NCBI GenBank assembly: GCA_903889795.1
Contig: CAISYW010000120.1
Coordinates: forward strand, 1 to 22,225
Direction of reading: 5' to 3'
Source of the DNA: an uncultured Chlamydiae bacterium
GTDB taxonomy: Bacteria; Chlamydiota; Chlamydiia; Chlamydiales; SM23-39
Length of the DNA: 22,225 bases
The notes below the pieces were generated by a model. It saw nothing but the letters and a program-made list of their open reading frames with translations. It was not told where the DNA came from and ran no database searches. Shown here piece after piece: positions 1 to 7,076 of the stretch. Numbering within the stretch: position 1 is the stretch's first letter; every line of letters begins with the position of its first letter. The position numbers were made by a program, and so were the translations under genes.

Positions 1-34
1 AACTTAAATTTTTATTATAGATATCAATGAAATG

Positions 35-208
35 TATACCGGGAGTGGTTCAAAAATCGGATTCTGTCCAGGAAGTGCCTTGAATTTGAATCAGGCAAAG
101 CCGGCGCCGAAACAGCTCAACTTCTTGAAGTTGGGCGATGCAGGCGGATTCATATTCAATGGCTATCTGACGCAGACAGAACCGATTTTTGAGCCACGAG
201 CGGTATAG
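35..208. repeat. Inverted pair of a short dispersed repeat before the MEMO-like gene
   Basis: Two copies of one short motif face each other. The copy at 175-208 reads GACAGAA, CCGATTTTTGA, a CAC core, then CGGTATA. The copy at 35-69 is the same motif on the other strand, with a few mismatches. A third copy lies at 3040-3066. The ~105 bases between the arms contain the end of a minus-strand open frame whose stop codon lies inside the left copy. I do not recognise that frame and do not call it a gene; it could be a gene fragment. The arrangement looks like a small non-autonomous element or fragments of a larger repeat. Nothing else is seen in bases 1-219 apart from the ribosome-binding region of the next gene. 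Confidence 0.5.
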
Positions 209-219
209 GATGGTTACAA

Positions 220-1002
220 GTGAATAATGTACGCAAGCCAAACGTTGCGGGACAATTTTATCCTGAGAAGGCAAACACTCTGAAAGAAATGATTCATTCA
301 TTTCTAATGGATTCTCATGTTCAGGTCGAAGAGCAACCCAAAGCGATTATTGCTCCCCATGCTGGTTATTTATATTCAGGTCCCATAGCTGCAACTATAT
401 ACGCAGTCTTGTCCAAGTATAAGGATACTGTTAAAAAAGTGATATTGATCGGACCTTCGCATCGGATCTATTTTAAAGGCATAGCGGCAACGATGGTCGA
501 TTATTTTGAAACTCCTTTAGGCTCTGTTCCTGTTGCTAATGAGCGTGATTTTTTATCTTCTCCGGTCATTCATATTAATGAAGCTGCGTATGGAATGGAA
601 CACTCTTTAGAAGTGCAATTGCCGTTTTTGCAAATAGTGTTGAATCACTTTGATTTAACTCCTTTGATCGTTGGCGATGTAGAATTTTCCAAGGTTGCTG
701 ATGTCATGGCTAGCTTATGGGGAGGGAAGGAAACGCTTATTATTGTTAGTTCTGATCTGAGTCACTATAAAGATTATCAAGCCGCTCAAAAGCTGGATGC
801 ATGTACTTCGCGAGCGATTCTCAATTTAGCTCCTCAAGAACTTCATTTTGAACAAGCCTGTGGATTAATACCCATTCAAGGGCTGTTACAAGTGGCGAAG
901 CAAAATAACATGCAAGCTCGAGCTTTAGATGTGCGGAATTCCGGGGATATCGTTGGTTCTAAGGATCGTGTGGTTGGATATGGTGCATATTGTTTTTGGT
1001 GA
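220..1002 (+). CDS. MEMO1-family protein (AmmeMemoRadiSam system protein B)
   Basis: The 260-residue protein matches the MEMO1/AmmeMemoRadiSam B family over its whole length. Seen motifs are VAGQFYP near residue 9, APHAGYLYSGP at 45-55, IGPSHR at 77-82, MEHSLEVQLPF at 126-136 and SSDLSHY at 177-183. The histidines and acidic residues of the family's dioxygenase-like metal site are therefore present. A GTG start at 220 is chosen because no ATG precedes the first conserved block, and AGGATGG lies just upstream. The next gene starts 5 bases after the stop and encodes an AMMECR1-like protein, the usual partner of this family. The third partner, a radical-SAM protein, is not in the window. Biochemical role is uncertain; the cytoplasmic location is inferred from the lack of signal or membrane segments. 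Confidence 0.88.
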   Translation: MNNVRKPNVAGQFYPEKANTLKEMIHSFLMDSHVQVEEQPKAIIAPHAGYLYSGPIAATIYAVLSKYKDTVKKVILIGPSHRIYFKGIAATMVDYFETPLGSVPVANERDFLSSPVIHINEAAYGMEHSLEVQLPFLQIVLNHFDLTPLIVGDVEFSKVADVMASLWGGKETLIIVSSDLSHYKDYQAAQKLDACTSRAILNLAPQELHFEQACGLIPIQGLLQVAKQNNMQARALDVRNSGDIVGSKDRVVGYGAYCFW

Positions 1003-1007
1003 TACTT

Positions 1008-1568
1008 ATGAGTTCTTATACCTCTGCAGAAAAACAGTTGTTATTGAATATTGCTCAAGACTCAATTAATGAAGGTCTGACTAAAAAACAACCTCTTAAT
1101 GTAAGAGTGCTTGATTATAGTGATAATTTACGACAAAACAGAGCCTGTTTTGTCACGTTAGAAAAGAAAGGGGCGTTAAGAGGATGTATTGGTAGTTTAC
1201 AGGCGTATCGACCGTTGGTTGATGACATAGCGAGCAATGCGTTTTCTGCGGCTTTTCGTGATCCCAGGTTTAGTGCTTTAACGAGTGAAGAATATAAGGA
1301 AATTAGCATCCATATATCAATATTAAGTTTACCGGAATCAATGCAATTTGATTCTGAAGCAGATTTGGTTCGTCAAATACGACACGGTATCGATGGGCTT
1401 ATCCTTACTGAAGGCGATCACCGTGGTACTTTTTTACCATCGGTATGGGATCAATTACCTAACGCAAATCTGTTCCTTATGCATTTGAAAAATAAGGCTG
1501 GATTACCGAGCAATTATTGGTCTAAAACATTGCGAGTCGAACGTTATGCAACGGAGGTTATTGAGTAA
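1008..1568 (+). CDS. AMMECR1-like protein (AmmeMemoRadiSam system protein A)
   Basis: The 186-residue product carries the AMMECR1 signature LRGCIGSL at about residues 57-64. It is followed by the family blocks AFRDPRF and ISIHISILS and a late FLPSVWDQLP segment. The ATG at 1008 is preferred over an in-frame TTG at 990 that would overlap the upstream gene; homology begins with the AEKQLLLNIA helix just after the ATG. It lies 5 bases downstream of the MEMO1-like gene and is almost certainly co-transcribed and translationally coupled with it. AMMECR1 proteins are thought to be enzymes or modifiers because of the conserved Arg-Gly-Cys core, but the substrate is not established. Family call is secure; function is not. 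Confidence 0.87.
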   Translation: MSSYTSAEKQLLLNIAQDSINEGLTKKQPLNVRVLDYSDNLRQNRACFVTLEKKGALRGCIGSLQAYRPLVDDIASNAFSAAFRDPRFSALTSEEYKEISIHISILSLPESMQFDSEADLVRQIRHGIDGLILTEGDHRGTFLPSVWDQLPNANLFLMHLKNKAGLPSNYWSKTLRVERYATEVIE

Positions 1569-1625
1569 AAGTGCATTCAACTTTTTGTCGGGAGAAATTG
1601 ATAGAATTTCGATTAATGAACCGTT

Positions 1626-2327
1626 TTATTTCTTCAATTTCAGATATTGTTGGCGCTCATGTGCCGGAAACTTTTCAATCGCATAGCGCAGCATTGTTCG
1701 CGGCATGATTTTATGATGGGTTGATAAAAACTCAACGAGGGCTTTCGGGCTCCGTTTACCGACTTCTCGGAGCATCCATCCTGTTGCCTTATGAATCAGG
1801 TCCTCTTTATCGAACAGTAGCTTTTGAGCAATGCTCAGGGCATCGTCGATTTTTCCATGACGAATGAACCACCAGGTCGACACTATCGCAATCCGGCGAT
1901 CCCAGAGACTTTCGGATCGAGCCAAATCGTAGAGAAGCTTCTTGTCGCGATTGAGGAGAAAAGGCCCCAAAATATAGGGAGCACTATTGTCTACACCGTC
2001 CCAGTCGCGAATCGTGCCGCGATGGACCAGATAAAACTCTACAATTTTTGCCTGTTCAACTTCATCAGCCTTTCGAAAGCGCATGCAGAGTATTACATGG
2101 GCCAGGGAACGCTCTTCATGAACGTAGGAATTCATGAGTTTTTGAATTTCTTCCAGAGCCAGTGAGCAGTACTCTTTAGCTATCTTCCGAATCGCCGGAG
2201 CGGTCACACCCAAAAAAATATCATCGTGGCAATGCTTAAAGAACGTGCGTACCGTGAGCGATTTTTTTGGGTCGCTCTGCCTGAGCAGAGCCTCTTTGGC
2301 CAGTGTGGCTAAACAGCGATTATTCAT
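1626..2327 (-). CDS. AlkD-like DNA alkylation repair protein
   Basis: The 233-residue, mainly alpha-helical protein has the features of the AlkC/AlkD HEAT-like repeat DNA glycosylases, which excise alkylated bases such as 3-methyladenine and 7-methylguanine. Seen in order: VTAPAIRKIAKEY (41-53), the WDGVD segment with Trp109, Asp110 and Asp113, LWDRRIAIVSTWWFI (141-155) and HKATGWMLREVGKR (179-192) with Trp184. Residues at these places hold the damaged base in characterised AlkD. Length is normal for the family. The gene faces the AMMECR1-like gene tail to tail across a 57-base gap that contains a small inverted repeat but no strong terminator. A 113-codon frame on the opposite strand inside it is a shadow. 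Confidence 0.87.
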   Translation of the reverse strand: MNNRCLATLAKEALLRQSDPKKSLTVRTFFKHCHDDIFLGVTAPAIRKIAKEYCSLALEEIQKLMNSYVHEERSLAHVILCMRFRKADEVEQAKIVEFYLVHRGTIRDWDGVDNSAPYILGPFLLNRDKKLLYDLARSESLWDRRIAIVSTWWFIRHGKIDDALSIAQKLLFDKEDLIHKATGWMLREVGKRSPKALVEFLSTHHKIMPRTMLRYAIEKFPAHERQQYLKLKK

Positions 2328-2397
2328 GGGACTTCTCAGTATAATTCCGAATGCAGTATATAGCCAAGAAGATCAAAAAGCAGGAATGGGCTAGGGG

Positions 2398-2991
2398 ATG
2401 CCGCGAAAGAAAAAGGATATAAGAGCAGTTTTGTCAGATATCATCGTCTCGCGACTGATTCGAATTATGCCATCCTTTCCCTGGGTTGCTTATGTGCTTT
2501 TTTCTATTTGTTATCCGCCAGTTGCTTTACCGCTGGCGATTATTTTGTTTGTGTTTTCCTACCAATACCTGAGAAAGGGATGTCTTATAACTTGGGGGAC
2601 ATTTTTGTTTTTTGTTGTTCTATTCGTCAATGATATAACAATTAAAAATCAGTTAATAAATGAGTTGTTGCCGCTTATTGTAAGTTTTTTTGTTTCTTTT
2701 GTGTATTTTATCTCCTTATACAGACACCAGCCATGTACAGCGGAGTATGCTAAATCTACAACCACCCTTGAAGAACTACGCTGTCCCGGATATTGTTACC
2801 GGATGAATATGATCACAACGGCTTTTCTGGGTGGAGTTTTTCTCGTAGTCGGATTATTCGAATTATATCAATTGATTCATCCAATATTTACCCATCAGTG
2901 GATTATCTTGCCTTGCGGTTTTGGAGTGTTGATTGTGTTTATTACGATATTTCCAGAATGGTACTTCTGTAAATATTATTCTAAAATATGA
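2398..2991 (+). CDS. Hypothetical multi-pass membrane protein
   Basis: The 197-residue product is not recognised. A basic N-terminus (PRKKK) is followed by about five hydrophobic stretches: roughly residues 27-57, 64-78, 88-108, 138-160 and 168-185. The inside-positive pattern suggests an inner-membrane protein. A Cys-containing loop (CPGYCYR near 129) lies between the third and fourth stretches. AGGGG is directly before the ATG, closer than ideal, so the start is plausible rather than proven; no better in-frame start gives the same membrane layout. It stands alone, divergent from the AlkD-like gene. The 137 bases downstream hold only a dispersed repeat copy. No function is proposed. Confidence 0.6.
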   Translation: MPRKKKDIRAVLSDIIVSRLIRIMPSFPWVAYVLFSICYPPVALPLAIILFVFSYQYLRKGCLITWGTFLFFVVLFVNDITIKNQLINELLPLIVSFFVSFVYFISLYRHQPCTAEYAKSTTTLEELRCPGYCYRMNMITTAFLGGVFLVVGLFELYQLIHPIFTHQWIILPCGFGVLIVFITIFPEWYFCKYYSKI

Positions 2992-3039
2992 AGCGACTTA
3001 CGATCGTCGATCCGCGAGAGCTTTCGCTCAAAACCAAAA

Positions 3040-3066
3040 CCGATTTTTGAGTCACGTTCGGTATAG
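3040..3066 (+). repeat. Third copy of the dispersed CCGATTTTTGA...CGGTATA repeat
   Basis: This 27-base stretch shares CCGATTTTTGAG, a CAC core and CGGTATAG with the copy at 182-208, and is inverted relative to the copy at 35-60. It lies between two convergent genes, outside coding sequence. Only three copies are visible, so it may be a genome-wide intergenic repeat sampled here by chance. Confidence 0.5.
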
Positions 3067-3128
3067 CCGTAACTGAATTTTGGGCTTTATCAGGATGTAC
3101 GGTTAATGATCTTGCGTGAAACAATCCA

Positions 3129-3626
3129 TTAACATGAACGTGTTGCCTTACACCAAAAATAGCTCGAAAGCAAGGCATCTGGCATTTGACCTAAACGACT
3201 AGTCGAATTGAGATCTTCTGACAATTTAAGAGGGCGGTATGCAACAAACAGAGCATGACTTGCTTCGCGTTCTCCCTGTTTTGAGAGCTGTTCAAAACAA
3301 TTGAAAGCCTTGAGTAATTCACCTTTATTTCTATATTGCCGACAAGTTTTAATGACATCTTTCGCGTCAAAATCTGGAATGTGCTGATAGCATTCAAGGG
3401 CTTTGGTTAATTCGCCAGTCTTTTCATATCGGTAGCATATTTCATACAGTGGAGACGTATTCCGGAAAAGAACATAAGCAATCCCAACTATAGTTGCAGC
3501 CGTTGCAGTCCATAATGCGCATTTAACCCAACGATTCGACAATAAGCTTTGTTTCTTCTTTTCAAGAGAGGACTTATTAAAAGCAGTGTAGTTATCAAGA
3601 TTTTTTACCATTGAAATGCCAGTCAT
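3129..3626 (-). CDS. Hypothetical membrane-anchored TPR/Sel1-like protein
   Basis: The 165-residue product has a basic N-terminal region, one membrane segment at about residues 36-51 (CALWTATAATIVGIAYVLF), and two short helical repeats: YEKTGELTKALECYQHI and YRNKGELLKAFNCFEQL. Their GEL.KA..C(F/Y) pattern resembles degenerate Sel1 or tetratricopeptide units, used for protein contacts. The ATG at 3626 is chosen because AAGGTGAAG precedes it; an in-frame TTG at 3677 would add 17 residues of unlikely sequence. The last ~30 residues depart from the repeat pattern, so the 3' end may have been cut short or frame-shifted. Single N-in/C-out topology is inferred. Function unknown. Confidence 0.5.
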   Translation of the reverse strand: MTGISMVKNLDNYTAFNKSSLEKKKQSLLSNRWVKCALWTATAATIVGIAYVLFRNTSPLYEICYRYEKTGELTKALECYQHIPDFDAKDVIKTCRQYRNKGELLKAFNCFEQLSKQGEREASHALFVAYRPLKLSEDLNSTSRLGQMPDALLSSYFWCKATRSC

Positions 3627-3767
3627 CTTCACCTTGTTATTGGCAAATAGGCTACCAAAAAAAGTGCATAAAGGCAATTTAAATATTTCTTAAATCTTCG
3701 TAACAAAACTCTTCCCAAGTCACTAAAATTGATGAGGTTTGTTTTCTTTTGCGAATACAGTAAATAT

Positions 3768-3905
3768 TTAATTCCCCAGATATTGCGTAAGCCAGACAGT
3801 TTCCTCTGCTACCCTAACCTCAATACTATCCTTCCCTGCTTGTCCGGTAAAGATCAAGAATTCGGCAGTGCTGTTTCGAATAGCAGCTTTTATTTCTTGG
3901 TTCAT
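3768..3905 (-). pseudogene. Truncated 5' fragment of a RhuM-family gene
   Basis: Reading from an ATG at 3905, the frame encodes 45 residues, of which the first 41 match the N-terminus of the intact RhuM-family protein (start at 7076) at all but four positions by my alignment. Similarity stops after VWLTQ, and a TAA follows four codons later. The rest of the ~359-residue protein is absent. The upstream leader is also shared with the intact gene. This is therefore a remnant left by duplication followed by deletion or recombination, not an independent small gene. A GGGA ribosome-binding site is kept, so a short peptide could still be made. Confidence 0.8.
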
Positions 3906-4154
3906 GACAATCCCTAAGACTTGCTTACATTTGATTAACCAGTGTAATAGAGAAAGTCTCCAAGATCTAGCCCGAGTTTACAAGTTATGATGGTTGATAA
4001 ATGCAATCTTTCGGTCAAATCTAAAAACGGCGGTTGGGTTCGACAAAGAACACAATCTTTTGACCCATAAGCCTTTTTAATACGATCTTTATCTTTTCGG
4101 AATGTTCGATTCCCATGGAATTGGAGTTTTTTTTAAAAAAAATGCAGAATAAAA
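3783..4154. repeat. Long imperfect direct repeat, copy A (RhuM start plus leader)
   Basis: About 372 bases align with 6954-7313 in the same orientation, from TTGCGTAAGCC at the left to TGCAGAATAAAA at the right. Shared landmarks include GTCTCCAAGATCTAG, AACGGCGGTTG, CGAACA-type stretches near GGAATGTTCGATT, and a run of T then A near the right edge. The non-coding part is about as well kept as the coding part. It ends two bases before the stop codon of the alpha/beta hydrolase gene, marking a sharp junction. The repeat pair brackets about 2.8 kb, which recombination between the copies could remove. Confidence 0.85.
4021..4068 (-). other. Possible 15-codon leader ORF in repeat copy A
   Basis: A minus-strand ATG at 4068 opens a 15-residue frame, MGQKIVFFVEPNRRF, ended by TAG at 4021. 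AAAAAGG-like sequence lies just upstream in the minus sense. The same frame, with three residue changes and no indel, occurs in copy B at 7180-7227. It could be a leader peptide for the RhuM-family gene or a chance frame in a young repeat. Confidence 0.25.
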
Positions 4155-4156
4155 GG

Positions 4157-4957
4157 TCAAGTGCTCACTGAGCGCAAAAAAGTTTGGACGACGGCCGAAA
4201 AACGCTCGGGCTGGTCGTACGGAACTCCATGACCAGCTTTTTCGATCTGTACAACCTCCATGCGTTGATTGAGTCCAGCGAGTTCTGAGGCCATCTCAGG
4301 GGAGACTACTGAGCCAACATCACCGACGACGAGCAAGCTTGGAACCTCAAGAGACTTGATCAGTTGCATGTAATCCGGGTTCGGCGGCGTCAAAACTTCG
4401 AAGGCACGAAGGCTGGTTTGAAATCTTGCCTGTGAGAATCGTTCAATTACCTCGCGTGAGCGGCGACTATGTCGGCCCTGCATCTCAGCCAAAAGATCTT
4501 CCCTTGGCCGGTTGAGAATTCGGCGATGTTGTTCTGCGATATCACTCTCGTGGACTTCGCGCTGTCGTTGCGGTGTCAAGAAGGTTGGATCGGCCAAGAC
4601 AAGCCCCCGCAGTCGCTTGGGGTTTCGACTGGCGATCACAGCCGCTGTCATGCCTCCCATAGAATGGCCAAGTAGTACTGGGGTGGCAAGTCCGAGAGCG
4701 TCGATAAGGCTTACGACATCGGCGGCGAGGTCGTCATAGCGGTAGCCGTGGTCTGGGGCGCCGGAGTTCCCGTGGCCTCGAGCATCCGGCATGACAACGT
4801 CGTAATCCTCCTCCAGCGACCGCGCTAAAGGAGTCCAGCACGCTCCATTCAACATTAGCCCATGCAGCAGAACAACAGGGGGTTTGTTTCCGCCGGTTCG
4901 AAGGTAGTGTATGTCAATTCCGTTTGCCTCACAGATCCCCGTTGTCCAGCCAGCCAT
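4157..4957 (-). CDS. Alpha/beta hydrolase
   Basis: The 266-residue protein is a typical alpha/beta hydrolase-fold enzyme. HGLMLNG (32-38) provides the oxyanion region, PDARGHGNSG (57-66) is the usual strand-4 block, GHSMGG (97-102) is the nucleophile elbow with Ser99, and AGHG (241-244) supplies His243. After strand 7 the sequence is VVGDVGSVVSPE: an Asp is at 213, but the more usual acid position two residues on is Gly215, so the acid of the triad is uncertain. The substrate cannot be inferred. Base composition is clearly more GC-rich than all neighbours, which points to horizontal acquisition. It sits between a RhuM-leader repeat (2 bases after its stop) and a terminator/tmRNA-end repeat just upstream. 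Confidence 0.9.
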   Translation of the reverse strand: MAGWTTGICEANGIDIHYLRTGGNKPPVVLLHGLMLNGACWTPLARSLEEDYDVVMPDARGHGNSGAPDHGYRYDDLAADVVSLIDALGLATPVLLGHSMGGMTAAVIASRNPKRLRGLVLADPTFLTPQRQREVHESDIAEQHRRILNRPREDLLAEMQGRHSRRSREVIERFSQARFQTSLRAFEVLTPPNPDYMQLIKSLEVPSLLVVGDVGSVVSPEMASELAGLNQRMEVVQIEKAGHGVPYDQPERFSAVVQTFLRSVST

Positions 4958-4984
4958 CGTTTCTTCAATTTATCAACTTTATTC

Positions 4985-5015
4985 AAAAAAAGGCCCAGAA
5001 TTTTCCGAGCTTTTT
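4985..5015 (-). terminator. Rho-independent terminator copy related to the ssrA terminator
   Basis: On the minus strand GCTCGGAA pairs with TTCTGGGC around a two-base loop, using two G-U pairs, and is followed by seven T. The sequence resembles the ssrA terminator at 8972-9003. On the plus strand it is followed by GTGTTT and GGAGGTG, the tmRNA-end motif. It would stop minus-strand transcripts from the two hypothetical genes before the hydrolase. Confidence 0.55.
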
Positions 5016-5044
5016 GTGTTTGGAGGTGCCACCTCCAAACACAA
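5014..5044. repeat. 31-bp near-perfect palindrome made of two facing tmRNA-end motifs
   Basis: TTGTGTTTGGAGGTG (5014-5028) is followed by one C and its exact reverse complement (5030-5044). Each arm holds GGAGGTG, the end of the tmRNA acceptor, preceded by TTGTGTTT, which also precedes GGAGGTGGAGAG at 5181. The right arm continues to about 5070 as an inverted, imperfect copy of 5146-5187 (AAAAAGGCCTTGAATT on one side). This is a head-to-head join of two repeat copies. Confidence 0.7.
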
Positions 5045-5103
5045 TCCTTCAAAGCAAAAAGGCCTTGAATTCAGTCATCTTATATTTAGTGCTCCTTGGC
5101 CAA

Positions 5104-5418
5104 TCAAAGGTTTGCCTTCGTTGCACTAGAATAAAATTTGACCAAATTCAAGGCCTTTTTATCTTTAAAACCTTGTGTTTGGAGGTGGAGAGATGCATTC
5201 AGAACTTTTGAGTGGGAGATAGTCAAAGTTTTCTTTAACTTAAATATACAATCCGCCTCGTCATCATAAGATCCTTTGCTTAAAAGCACCTCTATTGTAA
5301 GAAAAGGCCGACGTGTACTACTTCTCTGGAAAAAAAAGATAGGCATGAGACCATTGATTTCTTGGATTCCCGGATATTTTTTCAGATAATGCTCATATTT
5401 ATGAAGGGGAGATGGCAT
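5104..5418 (-). CDS. Hypothetical protein with repeat-derived C-terminus
   Basis: The 104-residue frame begins 9 bases after the stop of the upstream hypothetical gene on the same strand, so the two probably share a transcript. Residues 1-70 look like a globular mixed protein (GIQEINGLMPIFFF, FLTIEVLL). From about residue 71 the codons run through the shared repeat TTCTGAATGCA...CTCTCCACCTCC and beyond, giving an unlikely tail (SLHLQTQGFKDKKALN). The natural C-terminus has probably been lost and replaced by read-through into repeat DNA, or the whole gene is decaying. No family recognised. Confidence 0.4.
   Translation of the reverse strand: MPSPLHKYEHYLKKYPGIQEINGLMPIFFFQRSSTRRPFLTIEVLLSKGSYDDEADCIFKLKKTLTISHSKVLNASLHLQTQGFKDKKALNLVKFYSSATKANL
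5181..5205 (+). repeat. tmRNA 3'-end-like repeat, copy d
   Basis: GGAGGTGGAGAG at 5181-5192 is identical to the last 12 bases of the tmRNA acceptor/T-stem (9007-9018, minus-strand gene) and has the same orientation. It is followed by TGCATTCAGAAC, shared with 5992-6003. AAGGCCTTTTTAT and CAAGG/CCTTG to its left are a weak version of the terminator that precedes the other copies. Confidence 0.65.
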
Positions 5419-5427
5419 CGCCTTCGA

Positions 5428-5796
5428 TTATTGAACCACCCATTTCCAATCTATTGCATTGCCCGAGTTGGCAAAACGGCTGTGGTCATATACATAAAGG
5501 ACAAAATTGCCTAGGATTGGACATATTGCAACCGATCCTCGAACCATATTTGATTTTCCTTGGTTGAATATGTAAGAACCGTCATCTCTATCCAATTTTT
5601 CACCACGATGAACACGGAAATCTACTAGATCGATAGTGCTTTGTATGGTCCCAACCCCCATTTGCATGGCCCCAAAAAACCATCTCGCAATTCCGGACAC
5701 TGTACTTACTAGGGGTATATAATCCAGGGTTTTTAAGCGCGATGTACTTAAACTGTCCGAACCGGAACTAATAGAACCTACTGCAAGAATACTCAT
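5428..5796 (-). CDS. Hypothetical protein with hydrophobic central segment
   Basis: The 122-residue product is not recognised with confidence. The segment LDYIPLVSTVSGIARWFFGAMQ (about residues 24-45) is amphipathic to hydrophobic and resembles a recurring 'IPLVST..G..R' theme that I associate with chlamydial hypothetical proteins. A second hydrophobic stretch, VAICPILGNFVLYVY, lies near residues 91-105. GGAGATG at a good distance before the ATG supports the start. It is followed by the 104-codon gene after 9 bases, and both lie between two tmRNA-end repeats, like a small inserted unit. Secretion or host interaction would be speculation. Confidence 0.55.
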   Translation of the reverse strand: MSILAVGSISSGSDSLSTSRLKTLDYIPLVSTVSGIARWFFGAMQMGVGTIQSTIDLVDFRVHRGEKLDRDDGSYIFNQGKSNMVRGSVAICPILGNFVLYVYDHSRFANSGNAIDWKWVVQ

Positions 5797-5942
5797 AAAT
5801 ACATCTCCATTCGTCTACATCAGTGGGAAAATTTTAAAAAACACAGGATGTGTAAAGACAAACATTTTACTCCTGTTATCAATAAACAGAAACCCAAATG
5901 TCCGGCTTTCGTAGACTTGAGATCGTTGAAGTTTTGTATATG

Positions 5943-6003
5943 AAAAAAGGCCAGGAAAAATCCAATCCTGGCCATTTTGGAGGTGGAGAGCTGCATTCAG
6001 AAC
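5943..6003. repeat. Terminator hairpin plus tmRNA 3'-end-like repeat, copy c
   Basis: GGCCAGGA (5949-5956) and TCCTGGCC (5966-5973) form a perfect 8-bp stem flanked by six A and ATTTT, so it can work as a terminator in either direction. GGAGGTGGAGAG (5979-5990) follows, identical to the tmRNA end, then CTGCATTCAGAAC, shared with copy d. The stop codon of the RhuM-family gene lies inside the repeat. The order hairpin, GGAGGTGGAGAG is the same as at ssrA itself. Confidence 0.7.
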
Positions 6004-7076
6004 GTTTCAGTTGGCAAGAGTTCACGATTTACTTCTTTCGTTTGTTTCTCGCAGTCATTCAGGACATTTTTGATGTGTCTATCAAAATCTGACTCAAACA
6101 GGCGATCCTGAACTTTTCGGTATTTTTCAAATTCACTCTCTGCAAACGCTTTTGCCACCTCTCGGCTGACTTTACCGGGATGGTCAAGGATGTCCCTTTC
6201 GTTGAATTGAAGAAATGCATTTAATTTTTCAGACCAGTCCTTCATCGTCATGGGAATATTTCGTGAGGCTCTGTCCTCCGCGTAGTCGAGATACATAGTT
6301 ACGAAGCGGTCCAGCGACTTCAGTTCAATCTCGGTGAGAAAATTTTTAGCCACAACGACATCTGTTTTAATGATTTTTCCGCGGGGTGCATTCTTCCAGG
6401 TAGTTAGGCCCATTCTCGCTTTATTACTGTCCGCTCGGTTCATGATTAATTCTGCGGCGGTATGTCCATGGATGGCAAAATGAAGCTTATTTTGCACTGC
6501 AGCAAAAAATGTTTGAGTGATTTCTGCTTCTGGATTGTAATCCATTGCCGTAGCGTAGATATCGGTAATCTTTTGATAAAATCTTCTTTCGCTGGCCCGG
6601 ATCTCTCGGATTTCTTCTAACAAGCTATCAAAATATGCCTTGTTAAAGAATGCGCCATTTTTTAGGCGTTCTTTATCTAAGACATACCCTCGAATGGCAA
6701 AGTCACTCAAAATACCGATGGCCCATTGTCTGAATTGGATCGCGCGTGAAGAATTGACTCGGAACCCAACCGCGATGATTGCCTCGAGGCTGAAGAACTC
6801 AACGCTTCTTGAGATCTCCCGAGCGCCCTCTTTTTGAACTATTCGGAAATTCCGAATAGTTGCTGTTTTAGATATCTCATTCTGGCTGAATAGGTTGCTT
6901 AAGTGTTCGTTAATCGTGGGAACGGTAACATCATACAAAACCCCCATCAATTTTTGCGTAAGCCAGACCGTTTCCTCAGCTACTCTAACTTCAATGCTGT
7001 CCTTCTCTGCTTGCCCGGTAAAGATCAAGAATTCGACGGTACTGTTTCGAATAGCGGCTTTTTTTTCTTGGCTCAT
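5997..7076 (-). CDS. RhuM-family protein
   Basis: The 359-residue protein matches the virulence-RhuM family (named after rhuM of Salmonella pathogenicity island 3). WLTQKLMGVLYDVTVPTINEHL near residues 38-60 resembles a DNA-binding helix-turn-helix. It is followed by FSLEAIIAVGFRVNS..AIQFRQWAIGIL and IRGYVLDKERLK, the hallmark blocks of the family. The later half contains the ERRFYQKITDIYATA and NKLHFAIHGHTAAELI blocks usual in full-length members. AGGGGA lies 6 bases before the ATG. Biochemical function is not established; members are common on islands and near mobile elements, which fits this location. A truncated second copy with the same leader lies 3.2 kb away. Its stop is inside a tmRNA-end repeat, so its last residues may be set by the insertion. 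Confidence 0.9.
   Translation of the reverse strand: MSQEKKAAIRNSTVEFLIFTGQAEKDSIEVRVAEETVWLTQKLMGVLYDVTVPTINEHLSNLFSQNEISKTATIRNFRIVQKEGAREISRSVEFFSLEAIIAVGFRVNSSRAIQFRQWAIGILSDFAIRGYVLDKERLKNGAFFNKAYFDSLLEEIREIRASERRFYQKITDIYATAMDYNPEAEITQTFFAAVQNKLHFAIHGHTAAELIMNRADSNKARMGLTTWKNAPRGKIIKTDVVVAKNFLTEIELKSLDRFVTMYLDYAEDRASRNIPMTMKDWSEKLNAFLQFNERDILDHPGKVSREVAKAFAESEFEKYRKVQDRLFESDFDRHIKNVLNDCEKQTKEVNRELLPTETF

Noticed and set aside
50..301. 83-codon minus-strand frame crossing the start of the MEMO-like gene
   Set aside because: Its end uses an inverted dispersed repeat and its start lies inside the MEMO-like gene. The middle part may be a gene fragment, but I recognise no family, so I did not annotate it as a gene.
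1824..2165. 113-codon plus-strand frame
   Set aside because: It is antisense to the AlkD-like gene, which carries clear family motifs over the same bases.
3729..3917. 62-codon plus-strand frame similar to one at 6903-7091
   Set aside because: The similarity between the two is real but arises because both are antisense to the RhuM start in the duplicated region.
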